Source: Bifidobacterium breve
Lineage (GTDB): Bacteria > Actinomycetota > Acidimicrobiia > Acidimicrobiales > Ilumatobacteraceae
Assembly (NCBI GenBank): GCA_945869715.1
Contig: CAMBPP010000099.1
Location: 1 to 5,422, forward strand
DNA: 5,422 nucleotides
Reading direction: 5' to 3'
Part shown: positions 5,132 through 5,422 of the stretch, piece by piece
How positions within the stretch are numbered: position 1 is the first letter of the stretch
How the letters are laid out: each line of letters starts with the position of its first letter
Program-made: the position numbers and the translations under genes
Notes under the pieces: model-generated
The model's database searches: none
What the model saw: only the letters and a program-made list of their open reading frames with translations
What the model was told of the DNA's origin: nothing

Positions 5132-5422
5132 TTATTTGCTGTCGGAAGGTTTCTCGGCCATGCGCCGTGCCGCATCCGCATAATGAAGAGCCGTGGGAAG
5201 CCCGTGTAGTGAGGCTCCACCATCGACACACAATGTTTGGCCAGTAATGAAACGGGCCTCATCGCTGCAAAAGAAGTATGCAGCCTTAGCAATATCTTCA
5301 CTTGCCCCCATGTGCCGCACTGGCGTGAGTTCAGTGAGAGCTTGAATGGCGTAGTCAACCTTAAAAACACGAGCAGTCATGGGTGTTTCAATGAGCCCAG
5401 CTGCCACACAATTGAACCTCAC
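5132..5422 (-). CDS. Short-chain dehydrogenase/reductase, C-terminal part only (5' end outside window)
   Basis: This is the last 96 residues of a classical SDR, an NAD(P)-dependent oxidoreductase of about 250 residues. The visible part opens with VRFNCVAAGLIETPMT, the strand after the catalytic YxxxK region (usually RVN-V-PG-I-T). It continues with DIAKAAYFFCSDEARFITGQTLCVDGG, the conserved end of the Rossmann domain. A polar tail of about 27 residues follows DGG, slightly longer than usual. The cofactor motif and catalytic Ser-Tyr-Lys lie beyond the right edge, so substrate and cofactor preference cannot be judged; the GTG at the edge is an internal Val codon, not a start. The stop is 5 bp before the GMC start, so the genes form one transcription unit and may act on the same substrate. 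Confidence 0.93.
   Translation of the reverse strand: MRFNCVAAGLIETPMTARVFKVDYAIQALTELTPVRHMGASEDIAKAAYFFCSDEARFITGQTLCVDGGASLHGLPTALHYADAARRMAEKPSDSK

Noticed and set aside
5127..5231. 35-codon upstream extension of the GMC protein
   Set aside because: It overlaps the C-terminal SDR codons in another frame, has no fold signal, and would displace the FAD motif from its usual place at the N-terminus.

Overview
The window reads as chromosomal DNA of a free-living actinobacterium, probably of the Acidimicrobiia / Ilumatobacter type. This rests on the style of the SURF1-like protein, on a SAM-IV-like riboswitch in front of metX (a class known mainly from Actinobacteria), on several GTG starts and on middling GC content. 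It is an inference, since no rRNA or other marker gene is present. Almost every base is coding. There are no tRNAs, rRNAs, CRISPR arrays, insertion sequences or phage genes.

Layout, left to right. Bases 1-1127 (minus) hold a nearly complete metX, homoserine O-acyltransferase, which is cut by the left edge just after its catalytic His. Its leader (about 1128-1297, minus) carries a SAM-clan riboswitch, followed by a terminator-like hairpin and a segment complementary to the metX Shine-Dalgarno sequence. Divergent from metX, at 1341-2075 (plus), is a SET-domain protein methyltransferase with a post-SET cysteine cluster. It meets a DUF4262 protein (minus, about 2057-2509) tail to tail with a 19-bp overlap. 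Divergent from that gene, at 2615-3382 (plus), is a SURF1-family cytochrome oxidase assembly protein. Its 3' end overlaps by 59 bp the end of a small unrecognised gene (3324-3695, minus).

That small gene is the last of a tightly packed minus-strand operon entering from the right edge: a short-chain dehydrogenase (only its C-terminal 96 residues are inside), a 470-residue GMC-family FAD oxidoreductase, then the unknown protein. The gaps are 5 and 18 bp. An SDR paired with a GMC flavoprotein suggests oxidation of an alcohol or related metabolite; the substrate cannot be read from sequence.

The most interesting parts are the metX leader and the GMC enzyme. The leader has an aptamer with an internal P4-like hairpin and an external P5-like hairpin, plus overlapping candidates for termination and Shine-Dalgarno masking. 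The GMC enzyme keeps the first active-site His but has Ala where the family normally has His or Asn. I found no convincing wholly new system; the remaining genes belong to known families apart from the small 123-residue protein.
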